A DNA stretch of 64,000 nt from Sabulicella rubraurantiaca (lineage in GTDB: Bacteria > Pseudomonadota > Alphaproteobacteria > Acetobacterales > Acetobacteraceae). Both the position numbers and the translations under genes were made by a program. The notes beneath the pieces were generated by a model. It worked only from the letters and a program-made list of their open reading frames with translations. It did no database searches and was not told where the DNA came from. Where the stretch lies: NCBI RefSeq assembly GCF_017355885.1, contig NZ_JAFEUU010000015.1, positions 16,839 through 80,838 on the forward strand, in the 5' to 3' direction. Shown here piece by piece: positions 8,710 through 17,349 of this stretch (the stretch's first letter is position 1; every line of letters starts with the position of its first letter).

Positions 8710-8984
8710 TCCGCGCGATCCTGCCTCTTGTTCTCCTCACCACCGCCGCTGCTGCGCAGCCCACGAGCAACGTGGCCGAGGGCTGCGTCGCTTGCCACGG
8801 CCCACGCGGCGCGGGATCCGGATCGGTGCCGCCCCTCGCCGGCCGGGACGCGGCGGAGCTTGCCGCCGCCATGGCCGCATTTCGCGCGAATGAGCGGCCA
8901 GCGACCATCATGAACCGGATCGCGAGGGGCTACACCGAAGCGGAAATTGCCGCTGCCATCGCCTATTTCTCAGAGCTGCGATGA
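8706..8984 (+). CDS. Small monohaem cytochrome c, flavocytochrome c subunit (SoxE/FccA-like)
   Basis: A 92-residue exported cytochrome with signal residues 1-17 and one haem site, CVACH (Cys27, Cys30, His31). The class I cytochrome layout continues with PPLAGRD and a closing helix ending AIAYFSELR. It lies directly before, and overlaps by four bases, the flavoprotein of flavocytochrome c sulfide dehydrogenase, so it is the likely electron-accepting haem subunit of that enzyme. A role as a general electron shuttle for SoxXA is also possible. Confidence 0.85.
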   Translation: MIRAILPLVLLTTAAAAQPTSNVAEGCVACHGPRGAGSGSVPPLAGRDAAELAAAMAAFRANERPATIMNRIARGYTEAEIAAAIAYFSELR

Positions 8985-10264
8985 CCGTTCCTGTTCCCCG
9001 TCGCGCTCTCCTCAGCGCCAGCGCCAGCGCCAGCGTCGCAGCGCCGGCGCTGGTTCGCGCGCAGGGCGCGGCTCGGTTGCTGGTGATCGGGGGCGGCTTC
9101 GGTGGCGCGACAGCTGCATCCTACGCGCGACGCGAATACCCATGGCTCGACGTGACGCTGGTGGAGCAGCAGACGCGGTACATCACCTGCCCCTATTCCA
9201 ACCGTGTCCTGGCAGGTGATCTTGCCCTCGCTGACATCACCCACGGATACGAAGGCCTGCGCGCCCGTGGCGTGCGGGTGATCCACGATCGCGCCCTCCA
9301 CCACGACCCCGTGGCGCGCAGCGTGCGCCTCGGCGGCGGAGAAGCCCTCTCCTATGACCGCCTGATCCTCTCCCCCGGCATTACGCTGCGTCACAACGCG
9401 ATCGAGGGCTATGACGAGGCCGCGGCGGAGCGGATGCCCCACGCCTGGATCGCTGCTGACGGTGCGCAGATCGCGCTCCTGCGGCGGCAGTTGGAAGCCA
9501 TGCCGGATGGCGGCGTCGTCGGCCTCGTCATTCCGGCGAACCCCTATCGGTGTCCGCCCGGTCCCTATGAGCGGATCAGCTTGATCGCCAGCTATCTCTC
9601 CAGGCACAAGCCGCGTTCCAAAATTCTCGCCCTCGACGCGAAGGACACCTTTTCCAAGCAGGCGCTGTTCCAGGACGCTTGGCGAGCCCTCTATCCCGGC
9701 ATGATCGAATGGATCTCCGCCACGAATGACGGGCGCGTGGTCCGAGTGGACCCCGGGGCCATGGTTCTGGAAACCGAGTTCGGCACCCGCCACCGGGTGG
9801 ACGTGGCAAACGTCATACCGCCGCAGTCGGCCGCTTCCATCGTGACCGACGCCGGGCTAGCCGGGCGCACGGGCTGGGTGCCCGTCAACCCGCAGACGCT
9901 GGAGTCACGTACCGAGCCCGGCGTTCACGTGGTAGGAGACGCGATGTTCCCCGGCCCCATGCCGAAGTCCGGCTTCCTTGCCAACTCCGAGGCCAAGGCC
10001 GCGGTGGCTGCGGCCGCTGCCCTGCTGCGCGGAGAGGCGCCGCCAGAGCCGATCTTTGTCAACACCTGCTACTCGCATGTCGGGCCGGACTACGCGATCT
10101 CGGTGGCGAACATCTTCCGCGCGGACGCGGAAAGCCGCAGCTTCCAAGAGGTTCCGGGCTCGGGGGGCACCTCCCCCCGCGGCAACATACCGGAGCAGCG
10201 GCGGCTGGAGGCCCTGCATGCCGATGGCTGGTACGCCAGCATGACCCGTGACATCTTTGGCTGA
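8981..10264 (+). CDS. Flavocytochrome c sulfide dehydrogenase flavoprotein subunit (FccB/SoxF)
   Basis: A 427-residue FAD protein exported by a twin-arginine-like signal (RRALLSASASASVAAPALV). The dinucleotide fold begins LLVIGGGFGGATAA at residue 33, and the second FAD motif is VHVVGDAMFPGP near residue 316. Cys191 (YRCPPGPYERISL) and Cys363 (VNTCYSHV) are placed like the redox-active disulfide of known flavocytochrome c enzymes. The carboxy region matches the flavin-binding FCSD domain. The enzyme oxidises sulfide or polysulfide and passes electrons to the small cytochrome encoded just upstream. It is the last gene of the operon. The signal contains a repeated Ser-Ala run. Confidence 0.92.
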   Translation: MTVPVPRRALLSASASASVAAPALVRAQGAARLLVIGGGFGGATAASYARREYPWLDVTLVEQQTRYITCPYSNRVLAGDLALADITHGYEGLRARGVRVIHDRALHHDPVARSVRLGGGEALSYDRLILSPGITLRHNAIEGYDEAAAERMPHAWIAADGAQIALLRRQLEAMPDGGVVGLVIPANPYRCPPGPYERISLIASYLSRHKPRSKILALDAKDTFSKQALFQDAWRALYPGMIEWISATNDGRVVRVDPGAMVLETEFGTRHRVDVANVIPPQSAASIVTDAGLAGRTGWVPVNPQTLESRTEPGVHVVGDAMFPGPMPKSGFLANSEAKAAVAAAAALLRGEAPPEPIFVNTCYSHVGPDYAISVANIFRADAESRSFQEVPGSGGTSPRGNIPEQRRLEALHADGWYASMTRDIFG

Positions 10265-10554
10265 CAGGGCCCGCACTGGATCTGCACGATGAGCCGCGCT
10301 GGCAGGTGGTCCGAAAGCCTGCTCGCAATACCCGCGTCCGGTGACTGAAGGGCGCTATCTCGCTGCCGATTTTGACGTCGTTGCCGGATGCATCATCCGC
10401 CTGCCCGATAAACTCCGCGCTGGACCGCTGCATGCCGTTCGTGTCGCCGACATGTCCATTGCGCATCCCGAATTGCTCGCCTCGGAGAAGAGAACTATCG
10501 GGTCAGCTGTCTTTCGAAAATTGCACCGGGACACTGATCCCTGCGATCACGGCA

Positions 10555-10902
10555 CTAACCGAACAGGGCAAGACTGTCGTCGGGCACCTGCTCCCGCCGC
10601 TCGGCCAAGCCGTAGTCGCGCATCACCGCCGCCACCCTCAGCCGGTAGCCGGCGAAGATCCCGTCGCGGCCCGCGGCTTGCGAGGCGCGGTGCCCGGCAT
10701 GGCAGCGCCAACCCGCGACCGCCTCCTCGTTCTCCCAGAAGGAGAGGCTCAGCAGCTTCTGTGGGTTGGTCAGGCTGCGGAAACGCTCAACCGAGATAAA
10801 TCCGGGCATCTTCTCCAGCGCTGGCCTCAGCCGGGCGGCGTGGTCCAGATACTCGTCGAAGCGTCCCTCAGCGGGTTCGACTTCGAAGATGACGGCGATC
10901 AT
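10555..10902 (-). CDS. Antibiotic biosynthesis monooxygenase (ABM) family protein
   Basis: A 115-residue ferredoxin-like dimeric alpha/beta barrel protein. MIAVIFEVEPAEG, the central KMPGFISVERF and the SFWENEEAVAGWR segment are typical of the ABM fold. Its members include monooxygenases, haem-degrading enzymes and stress proteins, so the exact reaction is open. The ATG at 10902 is preceded by GGAGGGAGGAAG and fits the family start. It lies 33 bases beyond the GNAT gene end and is probably the last gene of the minus-strand cluster. The preceding 290 bases (10265-10554), between it and fccB, show no gene. Confidence 0.78.
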   Translation of the reverse strand: MIAVIFEVEPAEGRFDEYLDHAARLRPALEKMPGFISVERFRSLTNPQKLLSLSFWENEEAVAGWRCHAGHRASQAAGRDGIFAGYRLRVAAVMRDYGLAERREQVPDDSLALFG

Positions 10903-10935
10903 GGCGCTTCCTCCCTCCATGCCCTCTGGTTGGTA

Positions 10936-11526
10936 TCACCGTGGCTTCGCGAGCTGCCAGGTCAGGTGCGAGCGTATAGTGGGCCATTCGGGGGTGGTGA
11001 CGCTGTAGACGCAGCTGTCGCGGAGCGTGCCGTCCTTCATGCATTGGTGATGGCGCCGCACGCCATCAAGCTTGGCGCCGAGGCGCTCGATGGCGCGGCA
11101 GCTCGCGTGGTTCATGAAATGCGTGCGGAACTCGACGGCGAGGCAGCCGAGCCGGTCGAAGGTGTGCGCCAGCAGCAGGAGCTTGGCTTCGGTGTTGAGC
11201 AGGGTGCGCTGGACGCGAGCGGCATACCAGGTCGAGCCGATCTCCACGCGCGGTCCGGCGGCGTCGATATTCATGTAGGTGGTCATGCCCACGGGCCGCC
11301 CGCCCGGGCCGTCAAGGACCGTGAAGGGAAGCATGGAGCGCGCTGCCTGGAGACCCAGGCGGCGGTCGATCTCGGCTTCCATCGCCTCCGGAGAGGGGAT
11401 GGCCGTATACCACAGCCGCCAGAGTTCGCCGTCTCGCACGGCCTCCGCGAGAGCGTCGCGATGGTCCTGCGACAAGGGGACGAGTTCCACATGCTGCCCC
11501 GTGAGGGTGACGGGTTCGAGCGCCAT
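10936..11526 (-). CDS. GNAT family N-acetyltransferase
   Basis: A 196-residue acetyltransferase of the RimJ/RimL-like type. It opens with LTGQHVELVPLSQDHRDAL, carries PVGMTTYMNID with the flanking core strands, and has an EAKLLLLAHTFDRLG helix after the pyrophosphate-loop region. The later FMNHASCRAIERLGAKLDG segment is a family hallmark. The acceptor could be a small amine or a protein amino end. The start at 11526 is chosen because the fold begins there and GAAGGGA lies upstream; the frame extends a further 25 residues without similarity. Confidence 0.82.
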   Translation of the reverse strand: MALEPVTLTGQHVELVPLSQDHRDALAEAVRDGELWRLWYTAIPSPEAMEAEIDRRLGLQAARSMLPFTVLDGPGGRPVGMTTYMNIDAAGPRVEIGSTWYAARVQRTLLNTEAKLLLLAHTFDRLGCLAVEFRTHFMNHASCRAIERLGAKLDGVRRHHQCMKDGTLRDSCVYSVTTPEWPTIRSHLTWQLAKPR

Positions 11527-11619
11527 CGATCTTGTTCCCTTCTCAACAAGAGCCCCGGTGTCAGCGGGAGGCGCAGGGGCTAGCCAAGCATGCGCGGACA
11601 AGACTTCCAGGGCATAAGC

Positions 11620-13089
11620 TCAGCCCTCGTTGAACGGGAAAGTCTGCTCCACCGGGACGCGGCGGAAGGGAAGGGTTGTCAGGTCGGCTGGTCCCCAATC
11701 CGGCGTATCCACGATGATGATGCGCTCAGCCAGTGTCTCCCACGCCGCGCGGAAGTGCGTCTTGGATCGAAGCACGACGAGGCGGAAATCCATCGGGTCC
11801 AGCCCGAAGATGCGGAACGGGTCCTCGTCCACGCCGAAGGCGGGAATGCTGACGAGGCTGACAATGATTCCGCCAACCCGGAGCAGCGCCGTCGTGCCAA
11901 GATCGACGTGCTTGCCGCGCGAGTACGCGCCAGAGACCTTGAAGCTCTTCTCGCCCGCGAAGAGCACCTCGCCGTTCAGTTCGACCGGGCCGCCTGCCTG
12001 CGGTGAGGACTTGCCGCCGGCACGGACGGTCACGGTGGCTCCGACGCCGGCGGAAGCCGCCTGCGCCGCGGCCTCCGGGTCCCAGAGGAAGGGTACCGCG
12101 GCACGCGTGGCGCCGCGCTCGAGAAGGGCGCGAAGGACGTAGGTGCTGTCATTCGCCCGGTCGGCATGCTCAAGCAGCACGACGGGACGGGTGGCGTGGA
12201 CAGCCAGGTTCATGGCCTCCGTCACACCAGCGTCGAGATCGGTCCAGAGCGTGCGCGGCAGGAGGTCGCGGCGAGCGGCCCAGACGCGGTCCGAAAGCGC
12301 ACGTGCCGCTGCTTCTGCGGCTGCACGATCGCCATCCGCTACGGCGACGATGGAGAAGCCGCAATTCGGGACGTCGGCGTAGGAGAAGCCCGCAAAGAGC
12401 GAGACGTCGAGGACCGGCCCGTCGTCGCGTCCTGCGGCGGCCGCGGCTGCGACGAGGTCAGCCAGGGGGCGGAGCGCCGTCGCGCTGGCGATGCTCGGCA
12501 CCATGACGCCCGGCTTGACGATGGCAGTGACGGGGCGGATCTCTCCTCGGACCGTGCGGACCATGCATCGCGCGGCGCGCTCTCCCGTCTCGCCCTGGTC
12601 GGTATGGGGCGAGAGGCGATAGCCGAAGACGCCATCGGCGACGGCTGAAAGCGAGTCGTCGAGATTTCCGTGATAGTCGAGGGCGAGGATCACGGGCACG
12701 GACCGGCCAACGATGGCGCGTACGCGCTCCGTCAACTCGCGGTCGGGATCAAGGCGGGTCGGCGTTGCGAAGGCGCCATGCAGGTGAAGTAGGACGCCAT
12801 CCACCGGCAGCACCGCCGCGAGGGATGCGACGATGCGGTCGGCGTAGTGGATGAAGGCGGCGTCCTCGGCGCAGCCCGCGGCGCCACCTTCCGCATAGAG
12901 CAGGGGGACGATATCGGCGCCCTCGGCTTCCAGCACCGCCAGGAAGCCGCCAAGGGCGGTGTTGCTGCCGCGATAGCGCTCCACCAGGGTTGGGCCCTCG
13001 ACCTCAGTGGCGCGGAAATCCGCGACGGTCAGGACCTCCGGCAGGAAGGAGGCGGATTCAAGCGAGAGCCCTGCGATGGCGATACGCAT
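11620..13089 (-). CDS. M81 family metallopeptidase (MlrC-like)
   Basis: A 489-residue protein of the MlrC/microcystinase C family. The amino-terminal domain (MRIAIAGLSLESASF onward, to about residue 290) contains LHLHGAF, ALDYHGNLDD and YRLSPHTDQGETG, which supply the zinc-ligand aspartate and histidines. The carboxy domain starts near PVVLLEHADRANDSTYV. MlrC cleaves a small linear peptide; most family members, including those beside transport genes, have unknown substrates. The start at 13089 overlaps the upstream Bug gene stop as ATGA, pointing to one transcript. A longer frame to 13131 would reach back into that gene. The pairing with two binding proteins suggests use of an imported peptide-like or amide compound. 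Confidence 0.88.
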   Translation of the reverse strand: MRIAIAGLSLESASFLPEVLTVADFRATEVEGPTLVERYRGSNTALGGFLAVLEAEGADIVPLLYAEGGAAGCAEDAAFIHYADRIVASLAAVLPVDGVLLHLHGAFATPTRLDPDRELTERVRAIVGRSVPVILALDYHGNLDDSLSAVADGVFGYRLSPHTDQGETGERAARCMVRTVRGEIRPVTAIVKPGVMVPSIASATALRPLADLVAAAAAAGRDDGPVLDVSLFAGFSYADVPNCGFSIVAVADGDRAAAEAAARALSDRVWAARRDLLPRTLWTDLDAGVTEAMNLAVHATRPVVLLEHADRANDSTYVLRALLERGATRAAVPFLWDPEAAAQAASAGVGATVTVRAGGKSSPQAGGPVELNGEVLFAGEKSFKVSGAYSRGKHVDLGTTALLRVGGIIVSLVSIPAFGVDEDPFRIFGLDPMDFRLVVLRSKTHFRAAWETLAERIIIVDTPDWGPADLTTLPFRRVPVEQTFPFNEG

Positions 13090-14054
13090 CAGTCGGGTGT
13101 CGCACCGGAGGCGCGGACGAGAGGTGCCCATTTCACCCGCTCGGCGGCAACAAAAGCCCCGAATTCTTCCGGTGACCCCGCCATCGCGGCGAGGCCCTGC
13201 TGGCGGTAGGCCGCGAGGACGGCTGGGTCGCGAAGCGCAGCAGCAACGGCATCATGAAGCTGCGCGATGCGCGGGCGCGGCGTCCCGGCACGGACGAAGA
13301 GGCCGTACCAGTTGCGAACGTCATAGCCCGGGATCGTTTCGGCGATGCTCGGGACTTCCGGCATCAGCGGGGAACGCTCGGAGGAACCGATGGCGAGGGC
13401 GCGCATCTGCCCCGAGGCGACGAAGGGCGCGACGGAGGGGCCCGTGCTAAGGGCGAAATCCAGGCGGTTGGCCAGGAGGTCGGTGTTGAGCGGCCCGCCG
13501 CCACGGTAGGGGATGTGGACGGTGGAAATGCCTGCCATCTGGTCCAGCAGTACGACCCCAAGATGGCTCGGGCCGCCAGCGCCGGTGGAACCGTAGGAGA
13601 GTCCGCCGGCGCCCTTGCGGCGAGCATCCGCGATCAGGTCAGCCACGGTCCGGTATGGCGAGTTACCAGGCACGACGAGGACGTTGAGCACGTCGGCGAG
13701 CGGGGCGACGGCCGCAAGATCCCGCCCGGGATCGAAGGGCAGGCGGGGGTAGAGGGTCGGATTCACCGCCATCATGCCGAACGTCCCGAGCAGCACGGTA
13801 TCGCCATCGGCCGGAGCGCGGAGGACGAGCTCGACGCTGATGTTGCCGTTGGCGCCCGGGCGATTATCCACGACGACGTTCTGGCCGAGCGCAGCGGCCA
13901 TCGGTGGGGTGACGATCCGGGCCACGGCGTCGGTGCCTCCGCCGGGCACGAAGCCAACGACGAAGGAGACCGGACGGCTGGGCTGAGCCTGGACCAGCCG
14001 AGGCAGGAGCATGGTGGCCGCGGCGAAGGTACGGCGTGGAATCATCGGGGGCAT
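13089..14054 (-). CDS. Bug-type tripartite tricarboxylate transporter substrate-binding protein
   Basis: A 321-residue periplasmic receptor of the TctC/Bug family. The leader is short (PRRTFAAATMLLPRLVQA). The mature part shows the family pattern: FVVGFVPGGGTDAVARIV, VVVDNRPGANGNI, then ADGDTVLLGT, and later HIPYRGGGPLNTDLLANRLD. Such receptors bind small carboxylates or amides. No TctA or TctB membrane genes are present here, so it must use a transporter encoded elsewhere. Its stop overlaps the M81 start, tying it to that hydrolase. Start alternatives at 14054 and 14045 differ by three residues. Confidence 0.88.
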   Translation of the reverse strand: MPPMIPRRTFAAATMLLPRLVQAQPSRPVSFVVGFVPGGGTDAVARIVTPPMAAALGQNVVVDNRPGANGNISVELVLRAPADGDTVLLGTFGMMAVNPTLYPRLPFDPGRDLAAVAPLADVLNVLVVPGNSPYRTVADLIADARRKGAGGLSYGSTGAGGPSHLGVVLLDQMAGISTVHIPYRGGGPLNTDLLANRLDFALSTGPSVAPFVASGQMRALAIGSSERSPLMPEVPSIAETIPGYDVRNWYGLFVRAGTPRPRIAQLHDAVAAALRDPAVLAAYRQQGLAAMAGSPEEFGAFVAAERVKWAPLVRASGATPD

Positions 14055-14085
14055 CCTTGGAGTGCGGGGGCGGTGCGCAGGCCAC

Positions 14086-15105
14086 TCACCGGAAGGGGAT
14101 GGCGTACATCAGCCCGCCGCGGTTCCAGAGGGCGTTCGGGCCCCGTTGCAGCCTCAGGGCGCTGGCCTGCCCGACATTGCGCTCGAAGACCTCGCCGTAA
14201 TTGCCGACGGCCTTGATGGCGTTCAGCATCCAGCGGTTATCGAGGCGCAGGCGGGCGCCAAACTCGCCCGTGCTGCCCAGCAGCCGCTGCGCGACGGGGT
14301 TCGTTCCGCGCGCCATCTCGTCGGCATTGGCTGCGGTCACGCCGGCTTCCTCGGCCTCGACCAGGCCGTAATGCAGCCAGGCGACGATGTTGGACCACTC
14401 GTCATCACCGTTGCGGGTGAAGGGCCCGAGCGGTTCCTTGCTGATCGTCTCGGGGAGGATGACGTAGTCGTTTGCGTTCTGCGCGGCGGTCGACAGCGCG
14501 CCTGCAAGCGCCGACGCATCCTGCGTCATCGCGTCGCAGCGGCCGGCGAAGAAGGCCTGGTACATCGTGTCCACCCGCTCGAACACCACGGGCTGGAATC
14601 TGATGCGGCGGGCGCGGGCCACGTCGCCGAGTGTCACTTCATGCGTCGTGCCCTGGGCGACGCAGACCGATGCGCCGTCGAGGCCGTTCACGTCGCGCAC
14701 ATTGGCGTCGCGCCGCACGGCGAAGCCCTGGCCGTCATAGAAGTTCACCGGCCCCTGGTTCAGGCCGATCGACGCATCGCGCAGGAAGGTCTGGGTGGAG
14801 TTGCGGAACAACACGTCGATCTCGCCCGCCTGCAGCGCCGTGAAGCGGTTCTGCGCCGTCAGCTGGACGAAGCGCACCTTCGTGGCGTCGCCGAAGATTG
14901 CTGCTGCAAGAGCACGGCAGTAATCGGCGTCGAGGCCACGGACCTCGCCGCGGCTGTCGGCCGCCGAGAAGCCGGCGAAGCCCGTGGAGACGCCGCAGGC
15001 GAGCGTGCCGCGCTGGCGAACGGTGTCGAGGGTCGCCGCACCCGAGGGGGATGCGGCGGCTGAGAGGCCGATCGCGGCAACGGCGGCAAGAAGAAGTCGC
15101 TTCAT
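14086..15105 (-). CDS. Amino acid ABC transporter substrate-binding protein (AapJ-like)
   Basis: A 339-residue periplasmic binding protein with a cleavable signal (MKRLLLAAVAAIGLSAAASP). TLDTVRQRGTLACGVSTG, then GLDADYCRALAAAIFGD, and the closing GEVFERNVG plus NALWNRGGLMYAIPFR are hallmarks of the general L-amino-acid receptor AapJ/BztA. No permease or ATPase gene is adjacent. It sits 25 bases downstream of the aminotransferase gene and 31 bases upstream of the Bug receptor, all on the minus strand, so the cluster probably imports and uses a nitrogen compound. Confidence 0.88.
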   Translation of the reverse strand: MKRLLLAAVAAIGLSAAASPSGAATLDTVRQRGTLACGVSTGFAGFSAADSRGEVRGLDADYCRALAAAIFGDATKVRFVQLTAQNRFTALQAGEIDVLFRNSTQTFLRDASIGLNQGPVNFYDGQGFAVRRDANVRDVNGLDGASVCVAQGTTHEVTLGDVARARRIRFQPVVFERVDTMYQAFFAGRCDAMTQDASALAGALSTAAQNANDYVILPETISKEPLGPFTRNGDDEWSNIVAWLHYGLVEAEEAGVTAANADEMARGTNPVAQRLLGSTGEFGARLRLDNRWMLNAIKAVGNYGEVFERNVGQASALRLQRGPNALWNRGGLMYAIPFR

Positions 15106-15130
15106 GATGTCTCTCCGAAAGGTCAGGGCG

Positions 15131-16492
15131 CTAGCGGGGCAGTCCGGCGATGGCCGCGTCCACCGCCTCGCCCAGGCGTTCGACGATCAGGTCCACCTCA
15201 TGTGGGGCGACAATATAGGGCGGCGCGAGCAGCACGTGGTCGCCCCGGCGGCCATCCGCCGTGCCTCCCGCAGGATAGCAGGCCAGGCCCCGCGCGAAGG
15301 CTTCCGCCTTGACCCGCGCATGCAGCTTCAGCGCCGGGTCGAAGGGATCCTTGGTCGTGCGGTCGGCGACCAGCTCGACCGCGCGGAACAGGCCCCGGCC
15401 GCGGATGTCGCCGACATGGTGGTGGTTGCCGAAGCGCTCCGTCAGGCGCCGCTCCAGTCGCTGTCCCATCGCGACGACGTTGGCGAGCAGATTCTCCTCG
15501 CGGATGGTGCGCTGGACTTCCAGCGCGGCGGCGCAAGCGACCGGATGGGCAAGATAGGTGTGGCCGTGCTGGAAGGCGCCGCTGCCCTGCTCGACCGCAT
15601 CGACGATCGCGCCGGAGACAAGCACGGCGCCGATCGATTGGTAACCGCCGCCAAGGCCCTTCGCGATCGCCTGGAGGTCGGGTGCGATACCCTCCTGCTC
15701 CCAGGCATGGAGGGTGCCGGTGCGACCCATGCCGCTCATCACCTCGTCCAGAATCAGCAGCGCGCCGTGGCGGTCGCAGATCTCGCGCACCGCACGGAAA
15801 TAGCCGGCGGGCGCCGGCACGCAGCCCGCGGTGGCGCCTACCACCGGCTCTGCCACGAAGGCAGCGACATTATCGGGGCCGAGGCGCTGGAACTCTGCCT
15901 CAAGCTCTGCGGCGAGGCGGGCGGTGAAGGCGGCCTCATCCTCATCCTCACGCATCTCGCGATAGGCGAAGGCCGGTGTCACATGGCTGAAGGCATCGGA
16001 GAGGAGCGGGGCGTAGGGGGCGCGCCGCCACGCATTGCCGCCGGCGGACAGCGCGCCGAGCGTGTTGCCATGGTAGCTCTGACGCCGCGCGATGAAGCGC
16101 GTACGCCTGGGCTGGCCGATCTCGATGAAGTACTGCCGGGCGAGCTTCAGCGCCGCCTCCACCGCCTCCGACCCGCCGGCGACGAAATAGGCCTGCGCCA
16201 GACCGCCGGGCTCGTGACCGACCAGCTCCTCGGCCAGCGCCTCGGCGGGCGCATTCGAGAAGAAGGAGGTATGGGCGTAGCAGAGTTGCCCCGCCTGGCG
16301 CTGTACCGCCTCCACGACGCGTGGGTGCTGGTGGCCGAGGCAGGAGACGGCGGCGCCGCCCGAGGCGTCCAGCACCTCGCGCCCGCCAGCCTCGACGATC
16401 CAGACGCCGTGCCCGCCCACGGCCAGGGGCGGCGTCTCGCGGGAGGAGCGGTGCAGAACGCGCGTGCGGCGCGGCGGGGCCAGGTGAGTCAT
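15131..16492 (-). CDS. Class III PLP-dependent aminotransferase
   Basis: A 453-residue aminotransferase of the omega-amino-acid/acetylornithine fold type. It shows GGSEAVEAALKLARQYF, the PLP-contacting LILDEVMSGMGRTG and the Schiff-base lysine in AIAKGLGGGYQSIGAV. The family transfers amino groups from omega-amino acids, diamines or beta-amino acids to a keto acid. It starts in a 4-base ATGA overlap with the RpiR regulator and is followed by the amino-acid receptor gene, so an imported amine or amino acid is the likely substrate. The length is normal for the family. Confidence 0.9.
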   Translation of the reverse strand: MTHLAPPRRTRVLHRSSRETPPLAVGGHGVWIVEAGGREVLDASGGAAVSCLGHQHPRVVEAVQRQAGQLCYAHTSFFSNAPAEALAEELVGHEPGGLAQAYFVAGGSEAVEAALKLARQYFIEIGQPRRTRFIARRQSYHGNTLGALSAGGNAWRRAPYAPLLSDAFSHVTPAFAYREMREDEDEAAFTARLAAELEAEFQRLGPDNVAAFVAEPVVGATAGCVPAPAGYFRAVREICDRHGALLILDEVMSGMGRTGTLHAWEQEGIAPDLQAIAKGLGGGYQSIGAVLVSGAIVDAVEQGSGAFQHGHTYLAHPVACAAALEVQRTIREENLLANVVAMGQRLERRLTERFGNHHHVGDIRGRGLFRAVELVADRTTKDPFDPALKLHARVKAEAFARGLACYPAGGTADGRRGDHVLLAPPYIVAPHEVDLIVERLGEAVDAAIAGLPR

Positions 16493-17349
16493 CGTGGCTT
16501 CTCCCGTTCGGGGACGTATTCGGAAAGCGCGGCGAGGCGGGCCTCGGTCTCGCGCAGGCGGACCAAGGCGGGCTCGCCGCCGAGGGCGAAGGTTGCGGCT
16601 GCCAACGCCTGGGCGGTGGCCAGCGCACCGGTAAGGCTCGGGAAGAAGCCTGGCCCGGTCGCGGCATCGAACAGCAGCAGATGCGCCGCGCCCTCGGCCA
16701 TCGGGGCAGTGGGTGCGTCGGCGAGGGCGATCAGGGTGCAGTCGGCGGTGACCGCGGCGCGGGCGGCGAGCACGCTCAGGCGCGAATACGGCGCGAAGCC
16801 GAGGAGCACGACGGCATCGCCCGGCGCGAAGGAGCCGAGGTCGAGGTCCTCAGGCCCCGCACCGCCAACCAGCCGCACCTCGGCTGCGCGGAACAGGCGG
16901 AGCTGGTAGTGCAGGACCGTTGCGATGCCGCGGCAGGAGCGGAAACCGCCGACCCAGACCCGTGGCGCGCGGTGCAGCGCGCGCGCCGCCGCGGCGACCG
17001 GCGCTGGGTCCAGGGCACGGAGAGCGGCCGCATCGGCCGCGAGTAGGCCAGCCGGAAGGTCCTCGGACGAGCCCGGTCGCCGGACGCGTGTCGAGAAGGG
17101 CGCGACCTCGGCCGGGCGGCGCGCCTCGATCAAGGCGTCGCGCAGCTCGTCCCAGCCGCGGTAGCCGAGCGCCTGCGCAAGCCGCGTGAAGGCAGCCGGA
17201 GTGGCGCCGGCCGCCGCGGCAAGGTCGCGCATCGAGCGCGTCGCGGCGTCGAAGTCGTGCTGCGCGACGAAACGCCCGACTTCCTGCAGGCGCGGCGGAA
17301 GGCCGGGCAGGGCGCGTCGGAGCGCGTCGAGGGGCGGCATCTCGGCCAT
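16489..17349 (-). CDS. MurR/RpiR family transcriptional regulator
   Basis: A 286-residue regulator with an amino-terminal RpiR helix-turn-helix (about residues 1-80, containing TRSMRDLAAAAGATPAAFTR) and a carboxy SIS sugar-phosphate-binding-like domain (about 110-250, with RVWVGGFRSCRGIATVLHYQ). It heads the minus-strand cluster and overlaps the aminotransferase start, so it probably controls that operon. SIS-domain regulators usually bind phosphosugars, but amino-acid- or taurine-linked members exist, which suits this context. An AT-rich region with an ATTATG direct repeat lies just upstream. Confidence 0.88.
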   Translation of the reverse strand: MAEMPPLDALRRALPGLPPRLQEVGRFVAQHDFDAATRSMRDLAAAAGATPAAFTRLAQALGYRGWDELRDALIEARRPAEVAPFSTRVRRPGSSEDLPAGLLAADAAALRALDPAPVAAAARALHRAPRVWVGGFRSCRGIATVLHYQLRLFRAAEVRLVGGAGPEDLDLGSFAPGDAVVLLGFAPYSRLSVLAARAAVTADCTLIALADAPTAPMAEGAAHLLLFDAATGPGFFPSLTGALATAQALAAATFALGGEPALVRLRETEARLAALSEYVPEREKPR

